Below, in pieces: positions 16,801 through 18,864 of a DNA stretch of 18,864 nucleotides (the first letter of the stretch is position 1; each line of letters opens with the position of its first letter). The stretch is from Stenotrophomonas sp. (GTDB lineage: Bacteria; Pseudomonadota; Gammaproteobacteria; Xanthomonadales; Xanthomonadaceae). Both the position numbers and the translations under genes were made by a program. The stretch spans positions 1 through 18,864 of the forward strand of contig DMZT01000075.1 in assembly GCA_003484865.1 (NCBI GenBank). The letters run 5' to 3'. A model generated the notes under the pieces. It made no database searches. It had not been told where the DNA came from and saw only the letters and a program-made list of their open reading frames with translations.

Positions 16801-17673
16801 ATGCGCATCATCGCTGGCACGCCGTCGGCGCGTTGCTGGGCGTGTTGTTCCTGTCCAGTGGCCCCGGAGTGCTTCCCGGGTGTGCTCGCCGCTGCACACC
16901 TGCAGGAGCTGGAGCGGCGCGTCGAACACACCGCGCCGGTGCATGCCGGCGGTCTGCTGTTCCGGCAGGGCGATCCGTTCCAGTACATCACGGTCATCCG
17001 CCTCGGCATGGTCAAGACGTACGCCGTCGATCGCGACGGGCGCGAGCAGACGCTCGGCTTCCATATGCCGGGGGATTTCATCGGTCTCAGCGCCATCGAT
17101 GAGCAACGCTATCCCTGCAATGCGATCGCACTCGACACCGTGACCCTGTGCCGATTGCCGTTCCATGAGATTGCCGAACTGGCCACACGCATGCCATCGC
17201 TGCAGGCCAAACTGTTCCGGTTGATGAGCCGGGATATCGCGCGCGCCACGCAGCTGGCCTGCAACAGCATGGCCGACGAGCGGCTGGCCGCGTTCCTGAT
17301 CGACATGGCCGACCGCATGGCGGCGCGGGGGTACGCCGCGAACCGCTGGCAGCTCACCATGTCGCGGATGGATATCGCCAGCTACCTGCGCTTGGCACCG
17401 GAGACGCTCAGCCGCTTGCTGCGTCGCTTCCAGGCCGAGTGGGATACCCGCTGCGCCGGCGACTCCATCGACGTGACGCGCACCGTGGCCGTTGGGCCCA
17501 AAGGCAGACACGGCTTGGCCGACCTCATCCTGCGCGAGCGACGGGTCACCACGCACAGCTGGATGGACGGTGACAGCTGCCGCGACCAGGACACGCCGGT
17601 GGAAGGCGAGCGCCACGTGCTGCGCTTCGACGGCCGCCGCTACGCGGTCCCGGAGGCGCTGCAGCCGTTGTGA
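16801..17673 (+). CDS. FNR-type Crp/Fnr family iron-sulfur regulator with C-terminal extension
   Basis: A 290-residue transcription factor of the Crp/Fnr superfamily, probably sensing oxygen through a [4Fe-4S] cluster. Cys15, Cys18 and Cys24 reproduce the spacing of E. coli FNR Cys20/23/29, and Cys117 (TLCRLPF) matches Cys122; extra Cys occur at 12, 16 and 106. The cyclic-nucleotide-like domain (FRQGDPFQYI, GFHMPGDFIGLSAI) is followed by the dimerisation helix and an HTH with PETLSRLLRRF (Glu201, Ser204, Arg205, the FNR-type DNA contacts). After the HTH the wing is degenerate (EWDTRCAGDSIDV) and about 65 residues of unknown character follow; E. coli FNR has 250 residues in all. AGGAG lies ten bases before the ATG. 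Neighbours are small membrane proteins and pstS, with no anaerobic respiration genes in view. Confidence 0.85.
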   Translation: MRIIAGTPSARCWACCSCPVAPECFPGVLAAAHLQELERRVEHTAPVHAGGLLFRQGDPFQYITVIRLGMVKTYAVDRDGREQTLGFHMPGDFIGLSAIDEQRYPCNAIALDTVTLCRLPFHEIAELATRMPSLQAKLFRLMSRDIARATQLACNSMADERLAAFLIDMADRMAARGYAANRWQLTMSRMDIASYLRLAPETLSRLLRRFQAEWDTRCAGDSIDVTRTVAVGPKGRHGLADLILRERRVTTHSWMDGDSCRDQDTPVEGERHVLRFDGRRYAVPEALQPL

Positions 17674-17690
17674 CACCCCTTCCAGAAGGC

Positions 17691-17708
17691 GTGTCACGAG
17701 GTGGTCAT
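17691..17708 (+). promoter_or_regulatory. Pho-box-like site 1 upstream of pstS
   Basis: GTGTCACGAGGTGGTCAT has the Pho-box layout of two seven-base repeats (each 5 of 7 to CTGTCAT) with a four-base spacer. It lies 18 bases after the stop of the FNR-type gene and is a likely PhoB site. Confidence 0.55.
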
Positions 17709-17723
17709 ATGACAGACGCTGCG

Positions 17724-17741
17724 CTGTCATCGAACCGTTAT
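17724..17741 (+). promoter_or_regulatory. Pho-box-like site 2 upstream of pstS
   Basis: CTGTCATCGAACCGTTAT: a perfect CTGTCAT, a four-base spacer and a 5-of-7 repeat. It starts exactly 33 bases (three 11-base repeat units) after site 1, so both sites are in the same helical register. A reverse-orientation copy, ATGACAG, lies between them at 17709-17715. No clear -10 was found at the expected distance downstream. Confidence 0.6.
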
Positions 17742-17796
17742 GGAATGAGCACCGGGCGGGACACCCCGCACCTTCATCCATCCCAGGAGCCACCCC

Positions 17797-18816
17797 GTGA
17801 TCCACGCCTTCAAGTCGCGCGCCGCTGTTGCCGTCCTCGCCGCGTCGTCCGTGTTCGCCGCCAACGCCGCCGATGTGACCGGCGCGGGCGCCTCGTTCAT
17901 CTACCCGGTCATGTCCAAGTGGTCGGCCGACTACAGCACCGCGACCGGCAAGAAGGTCAACTACCAGTCCATCGGTTCCGGTGGTGGTATCGCCCAGATC
18001 AAGGCGGCGACCGTTGATTTCGGCTCCTCCGATGCCCCGCTGAAGCCGGAAGAACTGGCGGCGGCCGGCCTGGCCCAGTTCCCGTCGGTGATCGGCGGCG
18101 TGGTCCCGGTGATCAACGTGGCCGGCATTGCCCCGGGCGCGCTGAAGCTCGATGGCCCGACCCTGGGCAACATCTTCCTGGGCAAGATCAAGACCTGGAA
18201 CGACCCGGCGATCGCCGCGCTGAACCCGGGCGTGAAGCTGCCCGACGGCAAGATCACCGTCGTGCACCGCTCGGACGGTTCGGGCACCACCTTCAACTTC
18301 GTCAACTACCTTTCCAAGGTCAACCCGGAGTGGAAGACCAAGGTCGGTGAAGGCACCTCGGTCCAGTGGCCGGTCGGCATCGGCGGCAAGGGCAACGAAG
18401 GCGTTGCCGCCTACGTGAAGCAGATCAAGGGCGGCATCGGCTACGTCGAGCTTTCCTACGCGCTGCAGAACAAGATGTCCTACGCTGCGATGAAGAACGC
18501 TTCGGGCAAGATCGTGCTGCCGAGCGACACTTCCTTCGCTGCCGCTGCGGCCAGCGCCGACTGGGCCAGCGCGAAGGACTTCTACCTGGTCATGACCAAC
18601 GCCCCGGGCGCCGATGCGTGGCCGATCACCGCCACCAACTTCATCCTGGTCCGCAAGCAGCCCAAGAACGTCGCCAACGCCAAGGCCACCCAGGAGTTCT
18701 TCCGCTGGATCTACAAGAGCGGTGATGCGCAGGCCAAGCAGCTCGATTACGTCCCGCTGCCGGACACCCTGGTCAAGCAGATCGAGACCTACTGGTCGCA
18801 GAACCTGAAGTACTGA
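17797..18816 (+). CDS. pstS: Phosphate ABC transporter, periplasmic phosphate-binding protein
   Basis: High-affinity phosphate receptor of the PstSCAB importer, also part of PhoR/PhoB signalling. It has 339 residues with a signal peptide (MIHAFKSRAAVAVLAASSVF, cleavage near ANA-AD). Phosphate-binding elements of the family are visible: TGAGASFIYP at the mature N-terminus, SIGSGGG, DFGSSDAPL with the phosphate-contacting Asp, and RSDGSGTTFNF carrying the conserved Arg and the Ser/Gly/Thr loop. The start is GTG with AGGAG seven bases upstream. Two Pho-box-like sites precede it, consistent with induction under phosphate limitation. The permease and ATPase genes usually follow; only 48 bases are left in the window and they hold no recognisable gene start. 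Confidence 0.97.
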   Translation: MIHAFKSRAAVAVLAASSVFAANAADVTGAGASFIYPVMSKWSADYSTATGKKVNYQSIGSGGGIAQIKAATVDFGSSDAPLKPEELAAAGLAQFPSVIGGVVPVINVAGIAPGALKLDGPTLGNIFLGKIKTWNDPAIAALNPGVKLPDGKITVVHRSDGSGTTFNFVNYLSKVNPEWKTKVGEGTSVQWPVGIGGKGNEGVAAYVKQIKGGIGYVELSYALQNKMSYAAMKNASGKIVLPSDTSFAAAAASADWASAKDFYLVMTNAPGADAWPITATNFILVRKQPKNVANAKATQEFFRWIYKSGDAQAKQLDYVPLPDTLVKQIETYWSQNLKY

Positions 18817-18864
18817 TCCACCGCACAACGAGGCAATGGCGCCGGAGGGACCTCTCTCCCCCTT

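Noticed and set aside
17436-17500. Frameshift in the wing of the FNR-type gene
   Set aside because: Reading either alternative frame after the recognition helix gives an early stop or an unrelated Arg-rich sequence and does not restore an FNR wing, so there is no positive evidence for a sequencing error or decay.
16312-18828. An 838-codon minus-strand frame opposite the FNR-type gene and pstS
   Set aside because: Codon-bias artefact of two well-supported plus-strand genes; no motif, promoter or ribosome binding site of its own.

Overview
The window is GC-rich chromosomal DNA from a gammaproteobacterium of the Lysobacteraceae (Xanthomonadaceae), most likely Stenotrophomonas or a close relative. 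The clues are mtnA followed directly by gyrA, a GyrA with Gln at position 83, dense high-GC coding with very long antisense shadow frames, and a set of periplasmic or outer-membrane proteins typical of that family. The genus call is an inference. No tRNA, rRNA, CRISPR array, insertion sequence or prophage gene was seen, and no gene-free stretch exceeds about 270 bases.

Layout. 1-3640: the 3' end of mtnA (methionine salvage), a leader with an extended -10 promoter and a hairpin, then gyrA ending at a strong intrinsic terminator. 3641-6350: gcd, a five-helix membrane PQQ dehydrogenase standing alone between short-loop palindromes. 6367-7513 (minus strand): a two-gene operon of a HipA-like kinase and a DUF3037 protein, overlapping by 23 bases. 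7724-10276: a secreted S9 serine peptidase of the glutamyl-endopeptidase type and its terminator. 10462-12759: a patatin-POTRA-barrel protein (type Vd, PlpD-like). 12835-13854: a small secreted protein coupled to a HAD-IB phosphatase. 13887-15904: a THEM6-like thioesterase divergent from a TetR repressor, with two matching operator-like palindromes between them, and an SGNH esterase behind the repressor. 15907-16593: two small membrane proteins, one resembling a piece of GspF/PilC. 16801-17673: an FNR-type iron-sulfur regulator with an unusual C-terminal extension. 17691-18816: pstS behind two Pho-box-like sites spaced 33 bases apart. The rest of the pst operon presumably lies beyond the right edge.

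How they fit together. Most of the window is independent housekeeping or envelope functions, not one pathway. The units that look co-regulated are the HipA-like kinase with DUF3037, the small secreted protein with the HAD-IB phosphatase, and the thioesterase/TetR/SGNH esterase cluster, which suggests repressor control of acyl or ester chemistry. The least understood items are the HipA-like kinase pair, the extended FNR homologue and the GspF-like mini-protein.
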